A stretch of DNA of 64,000 bases. Source: Brachionus rotundiformis (taxonomy: Eukaryota; Rotifera; Eurotatoria; Ploima; Brachionidae). Numbering within the stretch: the stretch's first letter is position 1; the number at the start of each line of letters is the position of its first letter. Positions 27,009 to 40,300 of this stretch are shown piece after piece. A model generated the notes under the pieces. That model ran no database searches. It was given only the letters and a program-made list of their open reading frames with translations, and was not told the origin of the DNA. The stretch is taken from assembly GCA_016802295.1 (NCBI GenBank), contig JAESIW010000157.1, positions 345,847 to 409,846 on the forward strand, given 5' to 3'. The translations under genes were made by a program, and so were the position numbers.

Positions 27009-27591
27009 TACAGTCGTGATTGGATAGGGTTTTTACCGTTTTTAATTACATAAGTTTTAGTAATTTTACACAAGTAAGAGAAATTTTTACAATATTTTGG
27101 AAAAATTGGTACAGCACTGATTTGACAAGTTGATTTAACGTAAATTTACGAAATTTTTTGAAATTTTACCTTTTTTTACGTAAATTAAACAGTGCTGTAA
27201 AAAAAAAACATTTTTAAGAATTTTTAAAAATTCAAAAAGCACCAAATTAAGATCCCTTTTGGCTTTTGAAAATTTTAATTTTGATTCTATCTAATTTTTA
27301 ATCACTTATATATAAAAAAGGTTAATTTTTCTGGAGCTTTTTGTTTAGCCTTTTGACAAAGGTTTAATTTTTTTCAATTTAAAATAAATTAATTTTTAAA
27401 ATAAAAATTTTATTTTATTTTTTTAATTTTTTAAAAAATTGTACCTTTTGTGAATTTTGCGTAAATTTTCCAACAATTCTTAAAAAATGGCTTTTTTTAC
27501 CAATTTATTCGAAAAATATTGTAAAAATACGAAAATTTACGTAATTGATATTAAAAACGGTAAAAAGCCTTAGCATCAAATCACCACTGTA
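27009..27591. mobile_element. MITE with TA flanks and Tc1/mariner-like ends (outer element)
   Basis: The left end TACAGTCGTGATTGGAT and the reverse complement of the right end, TACAGTGGTGATTTGAT, match, and both continue into TTTTTACCGTTTTTAAT, giving terminal inverted repeats of more than 40 bases with a few mismatches. TA at each end fits the TA target duplication of Tc1/mariner elements. There is no open frame of useful size, so the element is non-autonomous. It contains a second, smaller inverted-repeat element. Confidence 0.75.
27110..27199. mobile_element. Small MITE inserted in the larger one (inner element)
   Basis: The ends TACAGCACTGATT and, reverse-complemented, TACAGCACTGTTT are inverted and TA-flanked. 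The element is about 90 bases long and holds ACGTAAATT repeats in opposite orientation, so it can fold into a hairpin. Its ends resemble those of the outer element, suggesting related families, and the nesting implies that it jumped later or arose by internal rearrangement. Confidence 0.6.
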
Positions 27592-29770
27592 TTTTGATGC
27601 TTTTTAATTCAAAATTAGTACAAGTTAAATGCTGGAATTTGAGCGAAATTATAAATTATGGAATTGAAAATTTAATTTAATTAATTGTAGCTGTTAATTA
27701 TTTATATTTAATAAAAAATATCTCTTATCACAAAGTGTAATCAGTTATCATTAATTCAATTAAATATATTTTTATGTCTGTAATTATATAACTAAACTCG
27801 AACATTTATTCTTTTTTCTATTTTCTTGAATCAACAATTAATTTTAATTATTAATATATATAAATATAATATAATCAATTTTTGTCATGCTCAAACATAA
27901 AAAAATAATTTCTTTTCGAATTTGATTTGAATAAATACTATAAAAAACTTTGGTTGTAAAATTGTCTCTGTTTTGTCTCTATTTTAATTAAATTTTGAGT
28001 CGATTTTTGCTTAATTAAATCACAGCAAAGAAATATTTAACATTTTTTTTAGAATGTTAAAATACTTCTAGGAAATTATATTTAATCAGGCAAAGCAAGT
28101 TTATTAAATATTCAAAATTAAATCTTGTTGGCTTTTAGAGGTATCTTAAGATTGCGTGCTCATATTCATAGCAGGATCAATATTCTATTTATGATTAATT
28201 TTCTTTATTTTTTATCAAATCCTTTCCATTAAAATTAACCAAAAGGAGCATGCATTAACATATGATCTTGGTGGTGTTTAATAATAATCAAATTTTGATT
28301 ATTTTTAATAATTTGGCCGTAAAAATTATGTATATTTTTGTGTATGACAATTTTGGTTATAAATTTTTTTCAAATAGAAGTCTTCTCAATAAACTGATAA
28401 AGCGACTTCAATTAAAATTAAAACATTTTAAAAGAGTGTGTGACAAAATATTTCATGATAATATGATTTTGATTAAAAAAATACTGAAGCAATAATTAAA
28501 AATAAGTCTTCTGTTTTAAATAACTGCTAGAGACAAAATTTTGTTTAAAATATACAACTAAAAATCTTTTTGATTTAAAGCTTAGTAATTTCGAGTTTAA
28601 AAAATGCTAAATTTAGGTAATATATGAAATAAGATTAAACCTAATCCAAATTGATTTATGTAACTTTCAAGGCTTACCATTGACAGATGCATCTATTTGA
28701 AGTGTTTTGTTAATCATTTGTTATTAAAATCTCCTAGGAATCATAAAAATTTTTTGTTTTGAGACATAAGAGATTGAATATTTTACTTTTTCCTGGTCGC
28801 TATTCACTTTTTTTGCCAAAAGAACCAAACTTGTTATAATTGGTAATTATTATTTTGTCAATATTGAATATAGGAACTTAGGGTTTGTCCTTATCAAGAA
28901 TTTTTAAATTGTTCATTTCTAGGAAAGGATTTATATGGTGGATAAATTTTTTTTTTATTAATTGATTTTTTGTTGTTTTTAATTAAATTACAGCATCATT
29001 TGACAATTCTTTAGATTAATGTTTAGTCAAGAAGAGCAAGCGGAATTTAGATTTTACACTTCAAAGGAAAAAACTGTATTTTAAAATAAATTAATTTCTA
29101 GATTAGGTTGATTTTTGAGCCAAAACGGATATAAACATTTATTCAGTTATGTTGGTTAAATAATCACCATAAATCAGACAGGCAACATTTTTATTCAATT
29201 AATGAGTATTATTTTGATTAAGTATTGATTTTAATTTGTTTATTTAAAATTTTAATTTTTTTGAATACAGAAAAATAATTTATGTTTATTTAGATATTTT
29301 ATTTATATTGGAGCAATATATCTATTTTTATATTAAAAAGTAGCATGCTCAGAGGACGCTGTGGTATTTTAAATGAAAGGCTCTCTGAACATTCGTAAGC
29401 TGTAAATCAGCTCTGAATTTAGCATTTTGAGCTCATAGGAAAATCAATTCTAGAACAATAATGCGCCTCAATCTATTAGATAAAGCAAAAAAGTTAATAC
29501 TTTTAGATATAATCAATTGGTAATGAACTAAATGAGTTATTTTCAGCATTCAGTTTCTTTATATAATTAGGAATCTAATAGTCGAAAATATTATCAAACC
29601 TAAAAGCATTATTCGCTTGCTTTTCAGCATAAATTTAACAAAATGCATTTATTTTTTTAGAAAATTTTTTGTAAAATATAAAAATTGCCAAACCTTTAGG
29701 GATAAAAGCACGCAATTATTAATTGCCGAATAGGGTTAATTATATGGTTTAGAAAAAAGAAATCCAAACG

Positions 29771-32700
29771 ATGACTAAGCATTTATTCTGTGAAGTTAAT
29801 GAATTTCACAATTCAGAATGGAAAGAAGTTGCCAGATGGCTAAAATTCGAAGAAGATGTGGAACAGGGTGGTCGATGGTCAAAGCCCCATGTGGCAACTT
29901 TATCACTTCATTCATTGTTTGAACTTAGAAAGTGTCTGTCATCTAATCCCATATTCTTTGATCTTTCTGGAGACAGCTTGGTTACTATTATTGGTAAATA
30001 ATTTTAAAAAATTATTTTCTCTATGTGAAAAATGAAATGAATATCTTTCAAGATAAGGTCTTGATGTTTTTAGTTCAGGCATCTGTTTTGAAAGAGACCG
30101 ACTTCGAAAATGTAAAGTCTATTTTGCTTGCCAAGCATATTCATCAGCATGAAAAGGAATACCAAAAACAACTTGATTTGGGTGAAAGAAAAACTCTGTC
30201 TATTGTTAAGTCAATAGGCGATTTAACTAAACTTAAACACGAAAATAATTGTATAATAAAAAACTTTTCAATTCTTTATATTGTAATTATTAATGTTTAT
30301 AAAAGCTGAGAATAAATCACATTCGAACTCAAAAGGATCCAAGATGGCATCGCTAAATAGCGATACGGAAAAAAAAAGTTCTGATATCTTTGTTTTTGAA
30401 GAAACTGAAGCCAAAATTCACAAGAATGACTCAAAAACAAAAGTTTATTTTTTTTATTATTGAATTTTGTATTAACTTATTTTGATTATTTATAAAAAAG
30501 GATATGTCTAGTCAATTTGGCTCATTGTCATCTATGTCAAACTCAAGCCGACATGGCTTTAAAGCTAATCAATCATTTTTGAGAAAAATTCCAGAAGAAA
30601 GCGAAGCAGCAAATGTTCTTGTTGGAGAGGTTGATTTTTTAACTTATCAATTTTCGATCTTTATCCGGCTTTCAAAATCAGCAATGCTCGGTGATCTAAC
30701 TGAGGTGTCTGTGCCGACAAAATATTTGTTTATTCTCCTAGGACCTAAAGGAAATATAGAAAGGTATCGCGAAATTGGAAGATCAATGGCAACTCTAATG
30801 AGCGATGAAGTAGAATTAATTTAATTAAGTTTGAATTTTATTTAAAAAAAAAAAAAGATTTTTCTTGAAGTGGCCTACTCGTCAAAAAGCAAAGTTCAAT
30901 TATTGAAAGGTTTTGACCAATTTTTAGACCAACTTACGGTGTTACCACCAGGAGAATGGGATCCAAATATGAGACTAGATCCGCCGGAAAAAACTCTCAT
31001 GAAGGAAGAACGCTTGGAACGGTGCGCTCAAACAAACAAAATAAATGAATTGGAATTAAAGACATCGATTACCAATTTAACAAATTTAACTAATGAGAAT
31101 GTAACAGAATTAAAATTTACTGGAAGGTAATAAACCAAATAATTAATTTGATTGTAAAAATTTAATAATTTTTTTGTTAATTAAAAGATTTTGTGGCGGA
31201 TTAATCGATGACTTGAAAAGAAAATTACCTTGGTATTTAAGCGATTTTAAAGATGGTCTAAATTTTCAGTGTTTATCATCAATTTTGTTTATGTATTTTG
31301 CTTGTTTGGCACCAATAATTACATTTGGTGGTAAGAATTTTAAAACTCTGGAAAATATTGCTGAATATAATTTTGCTTCTTTTCTCCAAGGTCTTCTTGG
31401 TGCTGCAACAGATAACAATATGGTATTTTTTTAACTAAATATTTCTTATTTTAAAATTTAATTAGTTAAATTAATTTAGTCAGCCATAGAAAGTTTAGTG
31501 TCCGGTGCAATTTGTGGCATTCTTTTTAGCTTATTTGCGGGACAACCACTTAGCATATTAGGAAGCACCGGGCCTGTTTTGGTTTTTGGTAAAAAAAATT
31601 AATTTTGCTAAAAAAATTTAATTTTTAAATTTTAAAGAAAAAATATTAAATAATGTGTGCAAGTGAGCTCTAATTATTGCTATTAAGAAATTAGAAAAAA
31701 ATTAATTCTTTATATTTTTTGAAAGGCAATACGAAATCGACTACATGGGTTTCCGTGCCTGGGTCGGGCTGTGGATGGCATTTTTCCTAATTCTCGTTGT
31801 CTGCTTTGATCTAAGTGCATTTGTAAAGTATATCACCAGATTTACTGGTAATTTTATCTATTTTATTTGAAGGTTATCTCATTTATTATTAATTAATTAG
31901 AGGAGAGTTTTGCTGCTTTAATTGCATTCATTTTCATTCAAGAGTCAATCATGCAATTGATTAAAATTAACAAATCGTTTAAATACTCAAATAAACCAGA
32001 AGTTTATTTGCAAAAATTTTTAGCTTGTGATAAGTGTAAAAATTCGACAGATACAAATCTAACTCAAGTAATAGTTACCAAAATATCAACCCTAATGAAT
32101 CAAATTTCATAGTCTCAATCCCTTAAGTGTGAAGCTTTCAAATCAATGGAAGACTGTAACATGGTGCCTGATGTATTCTTTTTTTGTGTCATTCTATTCA
32201 TATCAACATTTTTGATGGCAATGGCACTGAAAAGTTTAAAGTTTTCCAGCTTCTTTCCATCATCAGTAAAAAAATTTTAATTTTTTTTAAATATAAGTAA
32301 AAATTTTGAACTAATTAGATTCGGTCAAAAATCAGCGATTTTAGTGTTATCATAGCTATTTTTATTAATGTTATGATAGACAGTTATCTAAATTTGAATA
32401 CGCCTAAATTGTCAGTGCCGCTAAAATTCGAGGTAAATGTTTAGATAAAATGTTTTTCCACTTTTTGTATTCAAATTTTTGTTAGACTACAATTTCAGAT
32501 CGAGGCTGGCTAATTGACCCGTTTGAACGTGTCAATGAGAAATGGTGGCTGATATTCGTTGCCAGTGTACCAGCTTTGCTATCTTCCATATTAATTTTTA
32601 TGGATCAGCATATCACAGCAGTAATCATGAACAGAAAAGAGCATCAACTCAAAGTATTTTTAATTAAAATTTTTAAAGATTTTTTGATTAAATTTTAAGT

Positions 32701-33961
32701 AAAATTTTACTTTTGCTTTTAACATATATTTACAAAGACGCTTTTAATTTTATAACTTATTATTAAGTTTTTTTTCTTATCATAACTTGTTTTAATTATC
32801 AAAAAAAAAGCAATTTTTAACCAATTGCTGTTTAATTTAGCTAAGTCAATCATTTTTTAAAAATTCAATTCAATTAAAACATTCTTTTGTTTTAAAATCT
32901 ATAAATATTCCAATTTAATTAAATTAAAAAACAAAAAATTTAAATAAATTATCAAAAATTCAAATTAACTGAAGAAAATAAATAATTCTTAACATTTTTG
33001 CTTAGAAATCATTAGGGTACCATCTAGACCTGCTGATAATTGCCGTTACCATCATCATCAATTCTCTATTAGGGTAAGCTAATTTAATCTGAATGTTTTT
33101 TCTCTAATCAATCATTTATCTCAGCATACCGTGGTTTGTTGCAGCAACTGTCTTGTCAATTAATAATATCAATAGTTTAAGAAAAGAGTCTGGCTCAAGT
33201 GTACCTGGCGAAAAGCCCAAGTGAATAGAAAATTTAGTGGAATAAAAGAATAAAATTAAAATTATTTTAATAGATTTTTGGGCGTAATTGAACAGCGCTT
33301 GACTGGTGTCTTAGTTTTCTCACTAATTGGCTCTTCAGTCTTTTTGGCAAAATATCTACAAGTAATTTAAAAAAATGGTCATTTTTTTGGTTCAAAATAA
33401 ATAAATTAAATTAATTTGCAGAAAATTCCAATGCCTGTTTTGTATGGGATTTTTTTGTACATGGGCATAGCTTCGCTGAATGGTATGCAGTTCATGCAAC
33501 GACTAATGCTGCTCCTAATGCCTGAAAAACACCAACCGGACCATGTTTTTCTCAGATATGTCCGCACTTTTAAAGTTCACACTTTCACACTCATTCAAAT
33601 AATGTGCCTAATAGTTCTATTTCTGATAAAAACAAACAAAACTATAAGCATCTTGTTTCCATTGATGGTACTTGCTTTGGTTGGCATACGCAAGCTACTC
33701 GATTATGTGTTCACCCAAAAGGAGCTTTTCTACTTGGACCAAGTGCTCCAGTCTGGCAACAAGTCTAAATCTGAAGTAGACAAAGCAATGCTTGACGCCA
33801 AGAGAAATTCAAAAAATGATTTATACCACTTAGAAAAGTATTCAACACGTGTAAGCGTTAGAGACAAAAAAAGTGAGCCCTTTTTGCTGAACAACATTGT
33901 GAGCTTGAACAAGAATCGTCTTCCACCGCCTCAAATAGTTATAATAGACACAGATGCTTAG
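29771..33961 (+). CDS. SLC4 bicarbonate transporter, paralogue A
   Basis: Eighteen exons: 29771-29993, 30053-30250, 30306-30442, 30501-30809, 30858-31126, 31188-31330, 31391-31422, 31480-31588, 31638-31662, 31726-31847, 31901-32067, 32113-32265, 32319-32432, 32486-32653, 33006-33073, 33125-33220, 33274-33361 and 33422-33961, for 986 residues. The N-terminal cytoplasmic domain has ARWLKFEEDVEQGGRWSKPH and VLVGEVDFL; the membrane domain has FTGRFCGGLIDD, FAGQPLSILGSTGPVLVF, FMDQHITAVI and MPEKHQPD. These fit plasma-membrane Na+-coupled HCO3- carriers (NBC/NDCBE group) better than anion exchangers. The third extracellular loop keeps four Cys and N-glycosylation sequons. The start is uncertain: an in-frame stop lies upstream, but the TTTAG before it could be an acceptor, and paralogue B has about 30 more N-terminal residues. 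Exons 7 and 9 are only 32 and 25 bases. Confidence 0.92.
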
Positions 33962-36900
33962 GATTTTATCATTTCTCAGCAAATTTGGCCCACTCGGTCA
34001 CAATCGAATGGAAAAGACAAGGCTCATTTAAAAAGTTATAAATGTGTATAAAACTCACTTAAATCGATTTTATTATGCAATTTTTTCTCTCTTAGAAATA
34101 ATAAAATTTAATTGAATTCTAAAGAAATTGACTTAGGAAAAAACCTTTTTATTTATTTTTATGTAAATATATTTAGATTTGTTTTCTATTCAAAAATTGG
34201 CTCATATTTTGTTTAATTTTATATTTTCTTGTTTCTAGTTCTATTTCCTATTAGAAAACGGCACGCTTGTGACTCGTTTCGTTTGTTAATAAAAATATTA
34301 AATTTATTATTTTTTAATTTAAATTAATCAAGCGCCAAATAAACTCAGATTTTTGTTATCATTCAACTAACACAAATATGAATTATAAAATAGTTAGATT
34401 TTATTGATTAATTTATGTTTTTTTTTTAATATTAAATTTTAATTTAAATTGAGACAAAATTTGTCACAAAAAAAAATTTTTCATGTCAAGTTATCAAGAG
34501 ATATTTGAATGCATTTTTTGCGTTTATGTACCAAATCAAGTCTGGCTTCCTGTTCAGACTAGATAATGTTACGTCAGAGAGCCTTGCCGACTAGTTTATT
34601 TTCAATTTATAAATCGAGAATAGTAGCTAAACAAAGACTGAATCAGAAAAATTACAACAACAAGCTAAAATTTCGAGATTGGTACGCAGTTGCCATGTTT
34701 ATGGTTTAAAGCATAAAAAATGTTTAAATTTCGCTTTTAATTATATAAAAAACGCCTAATTGTTATTCATTTAAAAATCTAAAATTTGATTACCAATGAT
34801 TAGTTGCAAGATTTTTGGGGCCCTTTTTACGACATAACTCTAGTTGATAAGCGTTAACTATAAAAATTAACTCTAATAAGCAATATAATTTTATAAAAGT
34901 TAATTTTTATCTTAAATTTAACTTTCAATTTTTAAAATCACTTTAAACTACTTTTGGCCGATCAGCAGCAAGCCTAAATTAAACACTAGATAAAATTCAT
35001 GCGTCACTTAATATCATCAAGTCTTTGCGTCATTTATCTATTTTTAAAATTATTTTTATTTATTTTGAAGTTATTTGTCAAAATATTTTAAAATTAAGCA
35101 GAGTTTTCATTTTGTTTGGGTTAGGAAAAAATTAAAAATAATAATGAGTAATTATAGAGTGAGTTTGTTAATCGATTATTTTAGAGTATTTGAAGAATAA
35201 ATATTTTATTTTATAGAAAAATTTTAATTATGCAACAATTATTAAGAGCTTTCTCTCTAATTCGTTCATGTTTGTTAAAATTTTGCTTGCCTAAATAAAA
35301 GATTACATAAAACCATGCTCGTAGCCTTGTGACAAAAAAGCTGTATGTTCGGTTAGAGAAATTTAATGCAAAAAAAAATAATAAATTTGAATTTATCAGT
35401 TGTTGCCGAGTCAAGGCGTTATTTTTTCAATTATTTTCAATGAGTTAACTGTTAATTTAAATTAATGATAAAATAAGATTAGCGTTTAGAGATTCTTTTG
35501 ATATGAAAATTTTCAAAAATGTGTTCCAAAAGAATATAATTTATTTATTTTATAAAGCTTTGATATAAATTTAAAATTTAGATAAGATTGATCGTCTTGT
35601 GCATAGTGAAAATTTCCAAGGTGAGTTTATTATTAATTTTTTTGGAAAGCGTAAAAAAATAATCTCTGTTGCTCATAGTTACCAAATAATATTATTTTGA
35701 TTGCTTTCTTTTGATAAGGCCAATCAAGAGTTTATGGCCATTTGTTTAAGTTATCACTTCATATAAACGTGTATCGCAACTGAAGCGTCTTTTTGCTTTA
35801 TATTTTGTTTAAAAAGTTAATTTAATTTTTATTTTTTAAGTCAATTTCTTAAATAACTAGATTTTAATGATTGAAAAGATTTCAAAAAAAGTTTATAAGT
35901 TCATTTTTGATTTTGAACAATTTAAAAATTTTTATAGTAACAATTTTATTATCATAATTAAAGCTTAGAATATACAATCACGATTACAAAGCTAGTAAAC
36001 GCATCCATCAAATATATCTGTAGAACATTTGAACAAAATAACGCTGCAATCTCTCCAAAATATTAAATTATTCATAAAAATCTAATGATATAAGATATAT
36101 CAATATTTTATAATAAAAAAAAAAAGTTCATTTTACACCATTATATGCACGCTTTAAGGGATTTTTATCTCGAATTTAGCACTAGATTTATTTCAAATAA
36201 ATAAACTTCTTAATTTATTAAAATTTTACTTAATTTTATTTCATATATTTTTGACTTATAAAATCAATCAAAAATTATAATCAGCTCTGTAGAGCATGTC
36301 ACGCCTCCAAGCATTCTCAATTTTGGCTGCATACCAAGCACGTAAGACCAAACTGAGCTGATCATAAAAGAGCAATTCCAAATCAATTGGCAAAATAATC
36401 AATAGTTTTAAATAAACATATTAAATGCCACTCAATCGAAAATAGAGGAATAAATCTAGAGGAAGAACTTTTGTAAATATTTTGTCTAGATAATTGTATG
36501 CTAGTACATAAATTATGATCCAGAGAATTAAAAGGAATTTTTTTTTAGGATGTAAATATATTCTTGTATTAGTTATCTATTAGTTTTTTTCTTTTACAGG
36601 GATGTTGTGATTAATCTTGATAGGAAGCGCTTGTGGAGCGTCAACAGCAAGAGTAATTGAATTTTGCCAAAGCTTTTCTAATTTTTACATCCACCATTGT
36701 CATAATATTTTCAGCATCTAAATTACACGATATGTGAATTTTTAATTTTAAATTTATCAATTCGATAAGCTCTTGTAATCAGGTAAAAATTAGGTAACTA
36801 AAAATAACTTCTATTTTGAATTAGCTCGGAGTATAATTTGTCTAATGTGTCTAAAATTTGAGTCAAGAGTCTTATCCAAAATAAATGTTATCTAAGTTAA

Positions 36901-37305
36901 CTTGAATCATGTGCAAATTGGTAGCTACAGTACCCAAAATGTTGGTAAAAACGCCTCTATATAAGCAAAAAATAAATAAATGCGTGTAAAAATATTAAAT
37001 TACATTAAAATTAAATTATTTTTTTTTCAATTTGTATCAACTTGTCTTCAATTTAAAATTTAAATTAAATCAAATTTTTATTTTTTGTCATCTATTGAAC
37101 AAATAGTGTTTAATTTATCTTTTTATATGTTGTTTTGTTTTAGATAAAAGCTATTTCACGATTTTATCACATGAATATTAGCTATTTAAGAATTAATTAC
37201 AGCTAGTATTTTAAATTCAAAAAAACAATTTGATTCAATTTCAAATATAATGATTTATTAAGGTTATAAATAAGATTTTGATGATTTATTAAAGAGTGAA
37301 AGAAA
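33962..37305. other. Intergenic region between SLC4-A and SLC4-B
   Basis: About 3.3 kb of AT-rich sequence lies between two genes in the same orientation. No convincing frame, RNA gene or transposon end was found. Slightly GC-richer patches occur near 36280-36370 and 36600-36660. The region carries the 3' end of A and the promoter of B. Confidence 0.55.
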
Positions 37306-40300
37306 ATGAGTAATTTTAAGCCTTCAAACCCGATAATTGACGAGTCCGACGCGGTCAAGTTTTCTATAGGAGAAAACGAGCCGGACGAAGAGCACAAACC
37401 TCATCAGCTTTTTTGCGAAATGGATGAGTTACAGGATATGGAATGGCGCGAAGCGGCCAGATGGCTCAAATTTGAAGAAGAAGTGGAGAACGGAGGTCGC
37501 TGGTCCAAGCCCCATGTAGCTACACTTTCTCTTCATTCTCTATTCGAGTTGAGGAGTTGTTTGATGAATGGATCCATCCTGCTTGACTTTCCGGGCGAAG
37601 ATCTGCCTACCATTATTGGTAAATGAGAAAAATAATCTTAAAAATAAAAATGTATAATTTTTATCAGATGGAATAATGGACTCGGTTGTGAAGCACAGAT
37701 TCTTGAGCGATGAGCATAAGGAAGCAGTAAAAAATGCTCTATTGTTAAAGCATGTCCATCAACATGAGAAAGAATTTCAAAAACAGATAAACACCGGAGA
37801 AAAAAAGACTTTCCCATTGATAAAATCATTAGCTGATATGGGAAAAAAGACTTCACATATTGACTTGGGAAATATGCCGCAAAATCCCTCGTCAGCATAT
37901 CTGGCATCTAATACAAGTTCTGCCAATCTCAAGCAATCGCCAACTCAGCCCACATTTGAGCTAGGTGGCTCTTCGGCCCGCATTAGCAAAATTGACTCAA
38001 AGGCCAAAGTAAATTTTGCATTTAAACTGCTTGTAGGGTGTTAAGGGATAATTAGTTTAGTTAATTTGGTTTATAGAAACAGATAATTATTTTCTGTTGT
38101 AAAATTAAAAGGATTTTTTGACACAAATTGGTTCAAATGTATCCATTGCGTCTAATGTCAGCACATATAAGGTACTTTAGTTGGGTTTAGGTTGTTTATT
38201 TGAGCAAATAAAAAAAGATAATTTTTTTTTTGTGTTGGGCATGAAATTATCCTTTAAGTGTGACTCATCCCTGGTGTAAGAGTTGCATGGTTATCCATAA
38301 ATTATACAACAGAAATATTGTTGGAATGGTGTCTATTGACTGTGATAGATAAAATTGATTTTTAAAAAATTTATTTAAGATAAACCAGCATTTTATGAGA
38401 AAAATTCCGCTTGGTGCTGAAGCCTCGAATGTTTTAGTCGGGGAAGTGGACTTTTTGGATTATCAATTTACTGCTTTTGTTAGATTGAACAAGGCTGTCA
38501 TACTTGGCGACTTTACAGAGGTTCCGGTACCCACAAGATTCTTGTTCATCATACTTGGTCCCAAAGGCAATTTGCAGCGGTATCACGAAATCGGGCGCTC
38601 AATAGCCACAATTATGAGCGACGAAGTAAATTATCTTTTCTTTTTTAATATCAAATAGGGAAACAATTTATTTAATGATAATAAATTTTGTTTTTTTAAT
38701 CTAGATTTTTCATGAAGTGGCTTATAAAGCTAAAAATAAGCATGATATTTTGAGTGCATTCGATGTTTTTTTGGATCAAGTAACAGTTTTGCCCCCGGGC
38801 GAGTGGGATCCAACTATTCGTCTAGATCCGCCAAACAAACTTCCATTAAAAGTAAAATAAAGACAAGTTTTATTTATTTTTTATAAAAATTTTTTTTTAT
38901 TTTTTAGCAAGAAAGACTTGATAAATTGGCTGAAGTGACCAAATTAAATGGATCAGTCACCAATGGTTTTAAAAAGCATGAGGAAGAAATTAAGCCTCAT
39001 GATATGGGACCTGGTCTAGAATTTACGGGTAGATTTTGTGGAGGCCTGATCGATGACATCAAGAGAAAGGTTCCCTGGTTTTTGAGTGATTTTAAAGATG
39101 GTCTAAATTTTCAATGCTTGTCTTCAATTATGTTCATGTATTTTGCTTGTTTGGCACCAATAATTACATTTGGTGGGTTGCTTGGCGCCGCTACAGATCA
39201 GAATATGGTAAAAAATGAGAAAATATCTTATATTGAACAATTTTTATAATTTATTATTTATTAGTCTGCTATTGAAAGCTTGTTATCAGGTGCAATTTGT
39301 GGAATTTTGTATAGCTTGTTTGCTGGACAGCCAATGACTATACTTGGAAGCACAGGACCAGTTCTTGTATTTGAGACAATCTTGAATCAATTTTCAAAGT
39401 AATTAGTTAAAAATGAGACAACCATATTTAACCTAATAATTTAAAAAAAAAAAGAAAAATTTCATTTTCAAATTATATTTTTAAAAAAATAAAATTATTT
39501 ATTCTTTATTATAGAGATCATGATATCGATTATATTGGCTTTAGGGCCTGGGTTGGCCTTTGGACATTTGTAATTTTGACTGTAATTGTCATAACCGATT
39601 GTAGTGCTCTGGTAAAATATATTACTAGATTTACAGGTAACTAAAGAATAATAAAAAATAATTTAATTAATTTTAATTAATATGTTTCTTTAGAGGAAAG
39701 CTTTGCAACCTTGATAGCTTTAATTTTCATCAAAGAATCAGTATCGAAGTTATTTGACATACAAAAATCGTACCAATATTCCAACAATCCGCATGTTTAT
39801 TACGAAGAAATCTTACAGAACAATACTTGTGGTCGATGTATTAATTTACTTAATGAATCAGCTAGAGAAGGCTTAGACACTCTTACCAAAGAACAATGCG
39901 AAAACTTGGGCTCAAACTATGAATATCACAGAGATTGCACATACTCTCCGGATGTATTTTTTGTTTCAGTCTTTCTCTACATTTTTACTTTTATCCTTGC
40001 CATGGTGTTGAGGACATTCAGAACAAGTCCATTCTTTCCTTCATTTATAAGATCCAAAATAGCTGATTTTGGTGTTGTAATCACTATTGTTGTGGCTGTT
40101 CTCTTTGACATTTATTTAGGTTTTGACACCCCTAAACTAATGGTTCCATTAAAATTTCAAGTAATTAATATAAAAAGTCTTGGATTAAATATTAAGCAGT
40201 AAAATTAATAATTAGACAACTATTCCAACCCGTGGCTGGATTATAAATCCAATTGAGCGTAATAAAGATAAATTATGGATAGCGATTGCAGCGGTAATAC

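Larger units (their letters stand above)
25922..29770. other. Intergenic region with a nested MITE
   Basis: About 3.85 kb between the aminopeptidase and SLC4-A is AT-rich and non-coding. The aminopeptidase polyadenylation signal is probably the AATAAA at 25992-25997. The only clear structure is the inverted-repeat element at 27009-27591. A 77-codon frame at 28262-28495 looks like chance. The promoter and perhaps a 5' untranslated exon of SLC4-A must lie near the right end. Confidence 0.6.

Noticed and set aside
28262..28495. 77-codon plus-strand frame
   Set aside because: Composition is that of random AT-rich sequence (F, I, K, N); no recognisable domain or neighbouring exon.
36290..36362. 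Possible hairpin RNA bounded by TCAGCTC and GAGCTGA
   Set aside because: Only seven to eight paired bases at the outer ends and no further pairing; not above expectation.
36590..36660. GC-richer patch resembling a small nucleolar RNA
   Set aside because: No convincing C/D or H/ACA boxes in the right order.
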